The notes below the pieces were generated by a model. The model was not told where the DNA came from. It saw only the letters and a program-made list of their open reading frames with translations, and searched no databases. A stretch of 64,000 bases of DNA from Azospirillum sp. TSA2s (GTDB lineage: Bacteria; Pseudomonadota; Alphaproteobacteria; Azospirillales; Azospirillaceae), in the NCBI RefSeq assembly GCF_004923315.1, contig NZ_CP039650.1, positions 1,191,501 through 1,255,500 of the forward strand, in the 5' to 3' direction. This document shows positions 19,247 to 28,672 of the stretch, one piece after another. Each line of letters begins with the position of its first letter. The first letter of the stretch is position 1. A program made the translations under genes and the position numbers.

Positions 19247-19460
19247 GACCGGCCCGCTCGGCACAGGCATAGTGCCAGGGGTTCTGATGGCCATGTCCGG
19301 CCCAATGCGGGTCGCCGGCGCGGATCGGCCGGCTGCAGCCACAGCACAGATGCCCGTTGCGACCGGCACGGCTACCGTGGCCGCGCGCTTCGCCGGTCTT
19401 GCCCGATTTCGGCTTCGGTTCCCAGCCAAGCGAGGCAGGATGGCGGCCGTACAGCGCCAT
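19185..19460 (-). CDS. Small putative zinc-binding protein (91 aa)
   Basis: Not recognised by family, but it carries a zinc-finger-like array: CCGC, then a run rich in His and Trp (HWAGHGHQNPWHYAC), giving C-x2-C...H...C spacing. The N-terminus MALYGRHPASLGW is basic. A GGGGGA sits 8-9 nt before the ATG at 19460. Arguments against are the 3' overlap with the plus-strand ORF and the lack of any known homologue I can name. If real, it could be a nucleic-acid-binding or redox-related small protein. Confidence 0.5.
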   Translation of the reverse strand: MALYGRHPASLGWEPKPKSGKTGEARGHGSRAGRNGHLCCGCSRPIRAGDPHWAGHGHQNPWHYACAERAGLTWSWAGRPAEPPLPAAEMD

Positions 19461-19882
19461 GATGATTCCCCCAGTTCGTCCGGATTGCGCCACTTACCGG
19501 ATGATCCCCCGATCCCGGTCCGGCAGCGTCGATAATGACACAGTCGATAACGATTCTGCCGTGACGGTGCGAGAATGCCGCCGCACGCCTTCAAAGCCAA
19601 CGGCAAGGATGGTCGGGATCCTCTCCGAAATCGTCGGGCCGCCTCCTGACAAACCCTTCACAACCCCTTCAACGGAGGGGCAACGAGGCAGAGGACATAC
19701 AATAATCACTGGAGTTATCCGCAAGCTCCACATGATTGCGTTTCCAAACTGTCGGGGACATCGCTGCGACCATCTTTTGGTCTGTTTCCGGTCACATCGA
19801 TGTTCATATCTGGTTAACCGTCCGGGACTAGCGTCCGCCGCCTTCGCTGCACTGCGGCATGTTTTTCATGCGAAGGCGCTTC
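19461..19882. other. Non-coding gap of about 420 nt
   Basis: No supported gene. The right part (about 19690-19830) is AT-richer, with TTTTGGTCTGTTTCCGG and GTTCATATCTGGTTAACC, and probably carries the promoter of the downstream membrane protein. A hairpin-like CCCCTTCAACGGAGGGG lies near 19664-19680. Confidence 0.5.
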
Positions 19883-20485
19883 ATGACGGTATTTCTGCTC
19901 GATTATCTTCCAACCCTCTCGGCCCTTCCCGCAACGATCTCGCCGGTTGTCATGACCGGCATTGCCGGGTTGTCGGCCGCCACCCTGTCGACGCTTCTCG
20001 GCGGCCGGCGGGCGATCCTGACGGCGCAGGCGGCGGCCTCCTCGCTGTTCCTGCTCCATTTCCTGCTGCTGGGCGCCTGGACAGCCATGCTGATGTGCGG
20101 GCTGGGGCTGATCCAGATGGCGGTGCGCGTCCAACGGCAGCCATCCCGGACACTCGGCCTGCTTTATGGGCTGACGGTGCCGGCGGCGCTCGCCGTGGCG
20201 GTGCTGAGCTGGCAAGGGCCGATGTCGGCGCTGTCGGCCACCGGCTTCCTGCTGGCGACGCTCGGCCGCTGGCAGACCGCGGTCGGACGGATGCGGGTGT
20301 TCTTCGTCATGGCGACGGTGGTCGGGGCTGGGCACAACCTGCTGGCAGGATCGGTCTTCGGCTTGGTGTCGGACGCGATGGGGCTCTGCGGGCATTGCGT
20401 CGGCCTGTGGCGGGCCGGGATGCTCCGCAGCCCGATCCGCCGCCAACCGCCCGCCGCCCGCGGTCTGTCCGAAGCGTCGGCGTAA
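19883..20485 (+). CDS. YgjV-like inner membrane protein
   Basis: Multi-pass membrane protein of about 200 residues with six or so hydrophobic segments, resembling the YgjV family in length and layout (pattern likeness only). The function of the family is not established. The start at 19883 follows AAGG at good spacing; ATGs at 19859 and 19868 would add up to eight residues with a basic MRRRF stretch. The C-terminal 25 residues are polar and Arg/Pro-rich. Confidence 0.7.
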   Translation: MTVFLLDYLPTLSALPATISPVVMTGIAGLSAATLSTLLGGRRAILTAQAAASSLFLLHFLLLGAWTAMLMCGLGLIQMAVRVQRQPSRTLGLLYGLTVPAALAVAVLSWQGPMSALSATGFLLATLGRWQTAVGRMRVFFVMATVVGAGHNLLAGSVFGLVSDAMGLCGHCVGLWRAGMLRSPIRRQPPAARGLSEASA

Positions 20486-20604
20486 GGGTACGGCCACCGG
20501 CGTCAGGCCCGTCGCACTGGTATTGCCCCCGGTGGCAGGTTGGAACATTCGGGCCCGCCGCCGGGTTGTGGCAGCGTAGGGGACGCATGGGAGGGCCTGC
20601 CGCC

Positions 20605-21048
20605 ATGGAAAAAGACGAGATCGTCGATACGCTCAATGACCTGATCCGCATCGTCGAGGATAGCCACGAAGGCTACCGGCAGGCGGCGGAATCCGCCGAG
20701 GACGAGGATCTGAAGGCTCTGTTCAACGATCTCGCGGCCCAGCGCGGTGCCATCGTGCGCGAGACTCAGCGGCTGGTCGCCGAACAGGGCGGTGCGCCGG
20801 ACATGGGCGGCACCATGCTGGGCGGTGCACACCGCTTCTTCCTGGAACTGAAATCCGCCGTGCTCGGCCATGACCGCGTCACCATCATCCAGGAGGTCGA
20901 GCGCGGTGAAAGCGAATGCCTGCGCCGTTACGAAGAAGCGATGGCAAAAGAGCTTCCCCTGCCCATCACCGCGGTGATTGCCCAGCATCTCGACCGCATC
21001 CGCGTCGACCGTGACCGCATGGCCGCCCTGCGCGGGGTGGTGGCATGA
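20605..21048 (+). CDS. PA2169/DUF2383-type four-helix-bundle protein
   Basis: A 147-residue, highly helical, ferritin-like-fold candidate. The pattern VDTLNDLIRIVEDSHEGYRQAAESAEDEDLK, then FLELKSAV and VTIIQEVERGESECLRRYEEAM, matches the PA2169/DUF2383 family, whose members are often stress-linked and of unknown biochemical role. Acidic and His residues sit where ferritin-like proteins bind metals, but binding is not shown. GGGAGG precedes the ATG by about 10 nt. Stands alone. Confidence 0.82.
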   Translation: MEKDEIVDTLNDLIRIVEDSHEGYRQAAESAEDEDLKALFNDLAAQRGAIVRETQRLVAEQGGAPDMGGTMLGGAHRFFLELKSAVLGHDRVTIIQEVERGESECLRRYEEAMAKELPLPITAVIAQHLDRIRVDRDRMAALRGVVA

Positions 21049-21226
21049 TAGTGCGTCGCAGCATTGCGGGTGTGGGAAAGCGGGCGTAGGCTTTTACCGG
21101 TGGCTGCAACGCATTGATACGGCTGTAGGGTCGTATCGCAGCCCCCGCCGATTACCGGCTCCGATCATCCGGCCCCGCTCATCGAACCCCGGTGGCCGGA
21201 TGTCCACTCCATCTGGACATGGATTG

Positions 21227-21466
21227 ATGAACAGCGACAAATCGAAAAATGCAGACCCGGTCGGCAACGATCTGGTGACGAAGGGCGCTTTCGCCCTGTA
21301 CCGCGCAGAGAACGCCCACCGCGTATCCGAGTTCAAGAAGTCCAAGAACGCCGAGGCGGCCATCGCCGCCGATTTCGACGCCTACCGCACCCGCTATCTG
21401 CGGAAGTTCAAGGATATCTCCGACAGCCTGTCCGAACAGGGCCTCACCGTCACCCACGCGGTCTGA
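21227..21466 (+). CDS. Small hypothetical protein (79 aa)
   Basis: Not recognised. A charged protein with a helical core (ALYRAENAHRVSEFKKSKNAEAAIAADFD...). No membrane segment or Cys. The frame is open upstream; ATG 21227 was chosen because the upstream part lacks character, and no strong ribosome site distinguishes the options (an ATG at 21200 would add nine residues). Preceding 178 nt show nothing else. Confidence 0.55.
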   Translation: MNSDKSKNADPVGNDLVTKGAFALYRAENAHRVSEFKKSKNAEAAIAADFDAYRTRYLRKFKDISDSLSEQGLTVTHAV

Positions 21467-21552
21467 CCCGTCCCGCAGAACCGGGACCTATGGGGCCGGG
21501 GCAGCACTGAAACGAATGGGAAAGCCGCGGGGCCGCCGCTATACTGCGCGGC

Positions 21553-23355
21553 ATGGCCCGTATGCTGTTCCTCCGCGACATCGACGCCGACGTGCAACTG
21601 CGCTGCCGCACCTGCGGACATGGCGGCGTGCTGCCCCGTGCCATGCTGGAACGGCGCTTCGGCCCCAATTACCCGGTTCTGTCGATCGCGCCGCATTACC
21701 GCTGCTCGCGCTGCGACTCCCGCGACATCGAAAGCCGGCCGATCCTGGCCGAACCCCTGGCCGCCGGCCTCCCCGCCGCCAGCAATGACGAGCCGTCCTT
21801 CGATGCGCCGCTGGCGGCGCTGAACGGGCTGCTCGCCTCGCTGCGCGGTAGTGACGGCGGCCGGGACAGGACGGCCGATGCGGAGGAGCCGCCCGCCCCC
21901 CCTCCCCCTCCACCGGCGCCTGTTCGCGGCAAGCCGGTGTTGGAACGTCCGCTGTCCGATCTCGTGGCCGACGGTCCGGCGGAGGATGGCGCCGCTCCGC
22001 TGTGGGAACCCGTTTCGCTCGCCGACATGGCGGCGCGCCTGGGCCGCCCGTCGCCGCCCGACGATTGGGATGACGATTGGGACGATAAGGCGGCGACGGG
22101 CGATTCCAGGACTGCCGCCAACGACGAGCGGCCGGAGCCAGCCCGCGACGAGGTCGCCGACGCCGGTGCCCCGGACGGTGCCGACTTCGAAGTTGGCGAT
22201 CCCGAAGAAGATGATGGTGACGAGACGCTGATGGCGATGCGCCGGTTGCTGGCGCAGGCCTACGGCTCCGACGACGATGAGGACGACCCGGCGCCTGCTC
22301 CCCAGACCGCCCGCGCTGCAAGCTTTGCCGAGCACCCGCCTGCTGATGGTCCCGCCGGTGAGGGGCCGGACCTGCATGGCGGCGATCAGGGTGAGGACGA
22401 CCTGGGCGGGGATGACCAGGGCAGGCACGAGCCGCCGGTCTTCTCGCACAAGGTCCTGGTGCGCAGGGATTTCGAGGACGACGGTGTGGACGCGGGGGCC
22501 GATCCCTGGCACCTGGAGTCCGGGGACGACGGCCAGGAGGATGATCCCGAAGACGGCGGTCCGGATGGCGAGGAACCGTCGGAGGAGGAGATCCTGTCCT
22601 TCGCCATCCGCGACCCGGAGAAGCCCGCCCCGGCTCCCGCCTCCCGTCCGGCGAAGCCCGCGCCGCCACCTGCCGAACCGTTGGACTTCGACCAGCATCG
22701 CGCCGAACGCCGGGCCCAGCGCCCGCCTCCGCCGCCGGAGGATGAGGAAGGCTTCGATCGGACTCTCGCCGCCCTGCGCTCCATGATCGAGGACGCGGCG
22801 AACGAGCCTGCGGAGGAAGAGGAGGACGCTGCGCCGCCGCCGGCCAAGGGAGCCCGCAACGCCGGCAGGATGGTCGAAAAGCCCGCCCGTCGCGAGGAGC
22901 CGGATGATCCGGCACCTGGCCGGGGCGAGGATGACTGGTCGGTGCCCGCTGGCTGGGGTGACCCCGATCCGGCGCCGGAGGCTGCTGCCCCGGAACAGGA
23001 ACCGGAACAGGAAAAGGACCCGGCACCCGCCGGCCGCCGCTCCGCCCAGGAGCGCGAGATCGAGGAGGCGATGAAGGCCCTGCGCGGGCTGATCGAGGAC
23101 GAGATACAGCCGGATTCGCCACCGCCCGCTTCCCAGCAGAAACCCCGCGCCGCCAAACCGCGCCCGCCGGCCCGCAGCGGATCGGCCGCGCCGGAGGCAG
23201 GGCCGCCGCCCAATGCCAAGCTGCCGGATGTTCAGCCGGAGACGGCAAAGCCCGCCAATCCGGAAACCAAGCCCGCCGGCGAACCGACACCGCTCAGCAA
23301 GACCATCGCCGCGCTGCGCGGCATGCTGGAACTGGACGGCCGCCGCAAGCGCTGA
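21553..23355 (+). CDS. Zinc-ribbon protein with long disordered acidic/proline-rich body and five repeated helical motifs
   Basis: A 600-residue protein of unknown role. Residues 1-65 hold a zinc ribbon with Cys pairs C18/C21 and C51/C54. The rest is low-complexity, rich in Asp, Glu, Pro and Ala, and should be disordered. Spread through it are five short amphipathic segments of one pattern: LAALNGLLASLRG (87-99), LMAMRRLLAQA (226-236), LAALRSMIEDA (405-415), MKALRGLIEDE (507-517) and IAALRGMLELD (585-595). Such a string of linear motifs suggests a scaffold that binds several copies of one partner. No signal peptide. A good ribosome site is not obvious; the start gives the zinc ribbon intact. 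Convergent with the DUF1003 gene. Confidence 0.8.
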   Translation: MARMLFLRDIDADVQLRCRTCGHGGVLPRAMLERRFGPNYPVLSIAPHYRCSRCDSRDIESRPILAEPLAAGLPAASNDEPSFDAPLAALNGLLASLRGSDGGRDRTADAEEPPAPPPPPPAPVRGKPVLERPLSDLVADGPAEDGAAPLWEPVSLADMAARLGRPSPPDDWDDDWDDKAATGDSRTAANDERPEPARDEVADAGAPDGADFEVGDPEEDDGDETLMAMRRLLAQAYGSDDDEDDPAPAPQTARAASFAEHPPADGPAGEGPDLHGGDQGEDDLGGDDQGRHEPPVFSHKVLVRRDFEDDGVDAGADPWHLESGDDGQEDDPEDGGPDGEEPSEEEILSFAIRDPEKPAPAPASRPAKPAPPPAEPLDFDQHRAERRAQRPPPPPEDEEGFDRTLAALRSMIEDAANEPAEEEEDAAPPPAKGARNAGRMVEKPARREEPDDPAPGRGEDDWSVPAGWGDPDPAPEAAAPEQEPEQEKDPAPAGRRSAQEREIEEAMKALRGLIEDEIQPDSPPPASQQKPRAAKPRPPARSGSAAPEAGPPPNAKLPDVQPETAKPANPETKPAGEPTPLSKTIAALRGMLELDGRRKR

Positions 23356-23358
23356 TGC

Positions 23359-23387
23359 GCCGCCCGGCGATGCTCTTGCCGGGCGGC
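23359..23387. terminator. Bidirectional terminator hairpin between convergent genes
   Basis: Arms 23359-23368 and 23378-23387 are a perfect 10-bp inverted repeat with a 9-nt loop, placed in the 39-nt gap between two converging genes. No marked T-tract on either side. Confidence 0.65.
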
Positions 23388-23394
23388 ATCCGGT

Positions 23395-24195
23395 TCACTT
23401 GCGCAGCCGTTTTTCCTGCATGATTTCCAGCTGCAACTGCTGAATTTCGGTCAGCCGCTGCCATTGGCGCTGGATCAGATAGTCCATCTTCTCGTGCAGG
23501 TGCCGGATTTCCAGCTCGGCCTTCAGGTTGACGCGATAGTCGTTTTCGGAGCGCAGCCGGTCCTTCGCCTCCTGCCGCTTCTGGCTCATCATGATGACGG
23601 GCGCCTGGATGGCGGCCAGACAGGACAGCAGCAGATTCAGCAGGATGAAGGGGTAGGGATCGAAGGCCCGCGCTTCGCCTTCGAGGATGTTGATGAGCAT
23701 CCACACGCACAGGACAACGGCGAAGGAGATCAGGAAGGCCCAGCTGCCGCCGAAGCTGGCGAGACCGTCCGACAGCCGTTCGCCCAGCGTGCGGTGGTCG
23801 TCGTACTCCTCCTCCGGGTTCTCGGCCAGCGTCTCGTGCCGGGCGAGGCTTTCGGCGACCTCGCGGTCCAGTTCGCTGAGTTCGCCATGCTCCTCCTTCA
23901 GCAACTCGGCGACATAGAGCGAGCGGTAGCGTGCCAGCTCCTGCCGGCTGATCTGCGCGTCCGGTTCCAGATGCGGGTGGTCGTGGCGGATGCGGTCGGC
24001 GAGGCTGGGGCGCAGCGCGTCCAGCGCGATCAGGTCGCGCTTCGGCCGGCGCTTGCCGCTGATGGCGCAGGGCTGGCGCTTGGACGACAGCAGGCCGCCG
24101 GTGTCCTCATGCTCGGCCGATTGGAAGGTCGGTTCCGCGGAGTCGTCACCATCCTGCTGTGGGCCATCCTGCGGTGGAATCTGATGATCGGACAT
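23395..24195 (-). CDS. DUF1003 membrane protein
   Basis: A 266-residue protein with a hydrophilic N-terminal half, two adjacent membrane segments (AFLISFAVVLCVWMLINIL and PFILLNLLLSCLAAIQAPVIMMSQ), and a charged helical tail that looks coiled-coil (about 205-266). This is the DUF1003 layout (two helices and RQEAKDRLRSENDYRVN). The cytoplasmic N-terminus contains RRPKRDLIALDALRPSLADRI, also typical. Function unknown. The start at 24195 has GGGAGGGCGAGTC before it. The 280 nt upstream, to the PEP carboxykinase stop, hold no gene. Confidence 0.88.
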   Translation of the reverse strand: MSDHQIPPQDGPQQDGDDSAEPTFQSAEHEDTGGLLSSKRQPCAISGKRRPKRDLIALDALRPSLADRIRHDHPHLEPDAQISRQELARYRSLYVAELLKEEHGELSELDREVAESLARHETLAENPEEEYDDHRTLGERLSDGLASFGGSWAFLISFAVVLCVWMLINILEGEARAFDPYPFILLNLLLSCLAAIQAPVIMMSQKRQEAKDRLRSENDYRVNLKAELEIRHLHEKMDYLIQRQWQRLTEIQQLQLEIMQEKRLRK

Positions 24196-24475
24196 GACTC
24201 GCCCTCCCTGGCGTGCGCGAACCGGCGCGGGCGACTTTATGCCCGATCTTTTTGACACGCCGGTTAAATCACCGACAGGCAAATGCGGCAGGTAAGGATG
24301 GCATCGCCTTGCAAAGGCTGAACCTCGGCGATCCCGCCCCCCGACCCCAGCGCCGGCGGGGCAGTTTCGGATGAATTCCCGTTCATCTTCACCGCCGCAA
24401 CGGAAAAGGGGCCGCCTTGCGGCAGCCCCTATCCTTACCTGCTGACAGGCCTTACGTACTGACGGCTTCGGCCGG

Positions 24476-26299
<1,824 letters not shown>

Positions 26300-26788
26300 A
26301 TCGTCCCTCTCGAAGGCTGGGCCGGTCCCCTTGCGCCCGGGCATGCCCCTCGCCGGGGGTCCCGCGGCCGGTCCGGCCGTTCTTTCGTCCGTTGTCGTGT
26401 CGTCAGATGGAAGGCGGCCGCCGCATCAGCGGGGCGCCGGTCCGAAGAGGCGGCCGGGTTGGAAACCCGCCGCGATGCGCTGCACCGGCAGGGTGCGGCG
26501 ACGATACGGTGCAAAAGGTGGTCCTGAGGCGACAGGTCTGGGGGCCAATGGCCCGGACGGGAAACGGGTCGATCCGTTATGGTCCACTGAAGTGTTCTCC
26601 TGGTTGCGCGTGCCCGCGCGCCGCGTTCTTGTTTTTGGTGCGGCGCCCGGTGGTGTCGAAGCGACCTCTCGGCTGGTCGTTCAGGCTGACGGTTGGCTTC
26701 TCGTCTCTCTCGTTGTTATCTTTTTTGCTGACCGTTCTTCTTGTTCTTCTTTTTATCTTCTTGTTGTTCTTCCCGGCGCCGGGGTCCG
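26300..26788. other. 489-nt gap with pyrimidine-rich tract, upstream of pckG
   Basis: No supported gene. Positions 26695-26772 are a T/C-rich strand (TTCTTCTTGTTCTTC and similar) with near-mirror symmetry around 26752, in stark contrast to the surrounding GC-rich DNA. Next to it, at about 26773-26784, is the palindrome CCCGGCGCCGGG, just after the HugZ-like stop codon. The pckG promoter should lie between 26300 and 26690, but no clear boxes were found. Confidence 0.6.
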
Positions 26789-27736
26789 TCAGGCACCCTC
26801 GTCGCCGGCTGTTTCGGTTCCAGCCTTTTCGGTCCCGGATGTCGATCCTCCGGGTTGTCCGGACCCGTCCTGCGGCCGGATCAGCGTGTCCAGCATCAGT
26901 TTAGCCGATTCGGGGTCATGGATTCTCTGCTCAAAATCGACGCGGGCGACGTACCCCTCGCGTCGCAGATCGCATCCCTCCGGGTCCACGCCGGTCAGGC
27001 TCCAGCTGTCGCCCTCACCATCGGCGGCGGGCGCCAGTCGGGGGCCGTACCCCTCGCCGTTCAGGCGGTCGAGCAGCGCCGCCTCGCCCGCCGCCAGGGC
27101 GGGGGCTGCGGCGGGCAGGTCCAGCTCCGCGGCGGAGAGCCAGTGGATGCGGCCGAAGCCGGCGACCAGATGGGCACGCTCCACCGACACGCGGTAGATC
27201 GCGAAATCGGCGAAGCCGGCATAGAAGGCGGCGTCGGGATGGCGGCGCAGATAGCGCTCGCGGTGGATCGGATCGTCCGACCGCTCCGCCCGGCCCAGGA
27301 CCGACAGGCGGGCGCCGGTCAGCGGCTGCTCCAGTCCGGCGGTGCCGTCGAACAGCAACCCGACCCGGCCGTCGGCCAGCAGGTTACGCGTATGATCGGC
27401 CAGCGTGGAGAGCAGAAGCAGCGGACTGCCGTCATGATCGAACGCCACCAGCACCAGCGAGGGATAAGGCCAGCCGGCGGCGTCCGCCACCGCACCGTCA
27501 TCGGCCGGCCGCTGGGCGGTCGCCAGCGCGGCGCGGTCGCAGGCACGCATCAGGCGCCGGGCGCCCAAGGCCGCAGCCATGGTTGCCGCAGCCATGGTTG
27601 CCGGAGCCATGGCTGCCGGAGCCGGGATGACGGAATCCGGGCCGCTCCGGCCGGTGCCCGGCGGCGTCGCGCCCTCCTTGCCGTCCGGCGTGGCGCCGGC
27701 CGGAGAGGACGCGGGAAGGGCGTTCGAAAAACTCAT
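26789..27736 (-). CDS. HugZ-like heme/flavin-binding protein (pyridoxamine-phosphate-oxidase fold)
   Basis: A 315-residue protein with a split-barrel domain: LATAQRPADDGAVADAAGWP, LVLVAFDHDGSPLLLLSTLADHTRNL, VGLLFDG and LTGARLSVLGRAE, followed by YAGFADFAIYRVSVERAHLVAGFGRIHWL, typical of HugZ heme-utilisation proteins, and a C-terminal DUF2470-like part. Such proteins bind heme or flavin; heme degradation is likely but unproven. The start at 27736 is tentative. The N-terminal 75 residues are low-complexity, including an Ala/Met repeat encoded by a 15-nt tandem repeat. The C-terminal 25 residues are Gly/Thr/Glu-rich. Divergent from chvI. Confidence 0.82.
   Translation of the reverse strand: MSFSNALPASSPAGATPDGKEGATPPGTGRSGPDSVIPAPAAMAPATMAAATMAAALGARRLMRACDRAALATAQRPADDGAVADAAGWPYPSLVLVAFDHDGSPLLLLSTLADHTRNLLADGRVGLLFDGTAGLEQPLTGARLSVLGRAERSDDPIHRERYLRRHPDAAFYAGFADFAIYRVSVERAHLVAGFGRIHWLSAAELDLPAAAPALAAGEAALLDRLNGEGYGPRLAPAADGEGDSWSLTGVDPEGCDLRREGYVARVDFEQRIHDPESAKLMLDTLIRPQDGSGQPGGSTSGTEKAGTETAGDEGA
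27571..27615 (-). repeat. 15-nt tandem repeat inside HugZ-like gene
   Basis: Three to four near-identical units of the type GCAGCCATGGTTGCC in a row. The unit is a multiple of three, so it expands the protein by A-T-M-A-A-type blocks without shifting the frame. Confidence 0.8.
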
Positions 27737-27972
27737 TCCAAAACGAGTGCGTTCTCCCGCGCGGCACCGTTGTTCGGCGCCGCATTGCCGCCATATTGGA
27801 CCATACAAATGCTGCGGGAAAAGGGAAAACTGCCTCTGGTACCTGGACTCTGGCATAAAGTATTGGAATGACCACTCCTCCTATGCCTGATGTTTCCGCT
27901 AACATTTCTGAGAACCGGCACTTCGACCATCCCGACCTGACCTGACCCGTTTCAATAGGATCTGTTACGACC

Positions 27973-28668
27973 ATGGCCCACACCGTCGCCCTGGTGGATG
28001 ACGACCGCAACATCCTGGCTTCGATCTCCATCGCCCTGGAGGCCGAAGGCTTCGACGTGCGCACCTACACCGACGGCGCCGAGGCGCTGCGCGGATTGAG
28101 CCAGCGCCCTCCCGACCTCGCCGTGCTCGACATCAAGATGCCGCGCATGGACGGCATGGAGTTGCTGCAACGCCTGCGTCAGACCAGCCAGATGCCCGTC
28201 ATCTTCCTGACCAGCAAGGACGACGAGCTGGACGAGCTGATGGGCCTGCGCATGGGGGCCGACGACTACATCAAGAAGCCCTTCTCGCAACGCCTGCTGA
28301 TCGAGCGCATCCGGGCGCTGCTGCGGCGCGAGGCGCTGCGCGGCGAGACCGTGGAGGCCGATCCGGGCCAGCTCATCACCCGCGGGCCGCTGCTGCTGGA
28401 CGGCGCCCGCCATGCCTGCAGCTGGAAGGGCCAGCCGATCGACCTGACTGTGACCGAATTCCTGCTGGTGCGCGCGCTGGCCCAGCGGCCGGGCCATGTG
28501 AAGAACCGCGACCAGCTGATGGACGCGGCCTATGGCGAGCACGTCTATGTCGACGACCGCACCATCGACAGCCACATCAAGCGGCTGCGCAAGAAGTTCA
28601 AGGCGGTCGACCCCGACTTCTCCCAGATTGAAACGCTCTATGGCGTCGGCTACCGGTACAAGGAATAG
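27973..28668 (+). CDS. chvI: Response regulator ChvI (OmpR family)
   Basis: DNA-binding response regulator of 231 residues, partner of ChvG. The receiver domain (1-118) has the acidic pocket VDDD (8-11), phospho-acceptor D53 in LDIKMPRMDG, and K in FIKKPFSQ. The winged-helix domain follows from about 135 with LTVTEFLLVRALAQRPG and YVDDRTIDSHIKRLRKKFK, which closely matches ChvI. In rhizobia and agrobacteria this pair responds to acid and envelope stress and controls exopolysaccharide, motility and metabolism. The kinase gene begins 4 nt after its stop. Confidence 0.95.
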   Translation: MAHTVALVDDDRNILASISIALEAEGFDVRTYTDGAEALRGLSQRPPDLAVLDIKMPRMDGMELLQRLRQTSQMPVIFLTSKDDELDELMGLRMGADDYIKKPFSQRLLIERIRALLRREALRGETVEADPGQLITRGPLLLDGARHACSWKGQPIDLTVTEFLLVRALAQRPGHVKNRDQLMDAAYGEHVYVDDRTIDSHIKRLRKKFKAVDPDFSQIETLYGVGYRYKE

Positions 28669-28672
28669 CGCG

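Noticed and set aside
24196..24475. Small gene between DUF1003 and pckG
   Set aside because: No frame with ribosome site or recognisable protein; only two GTAAGGAT-type motifs.
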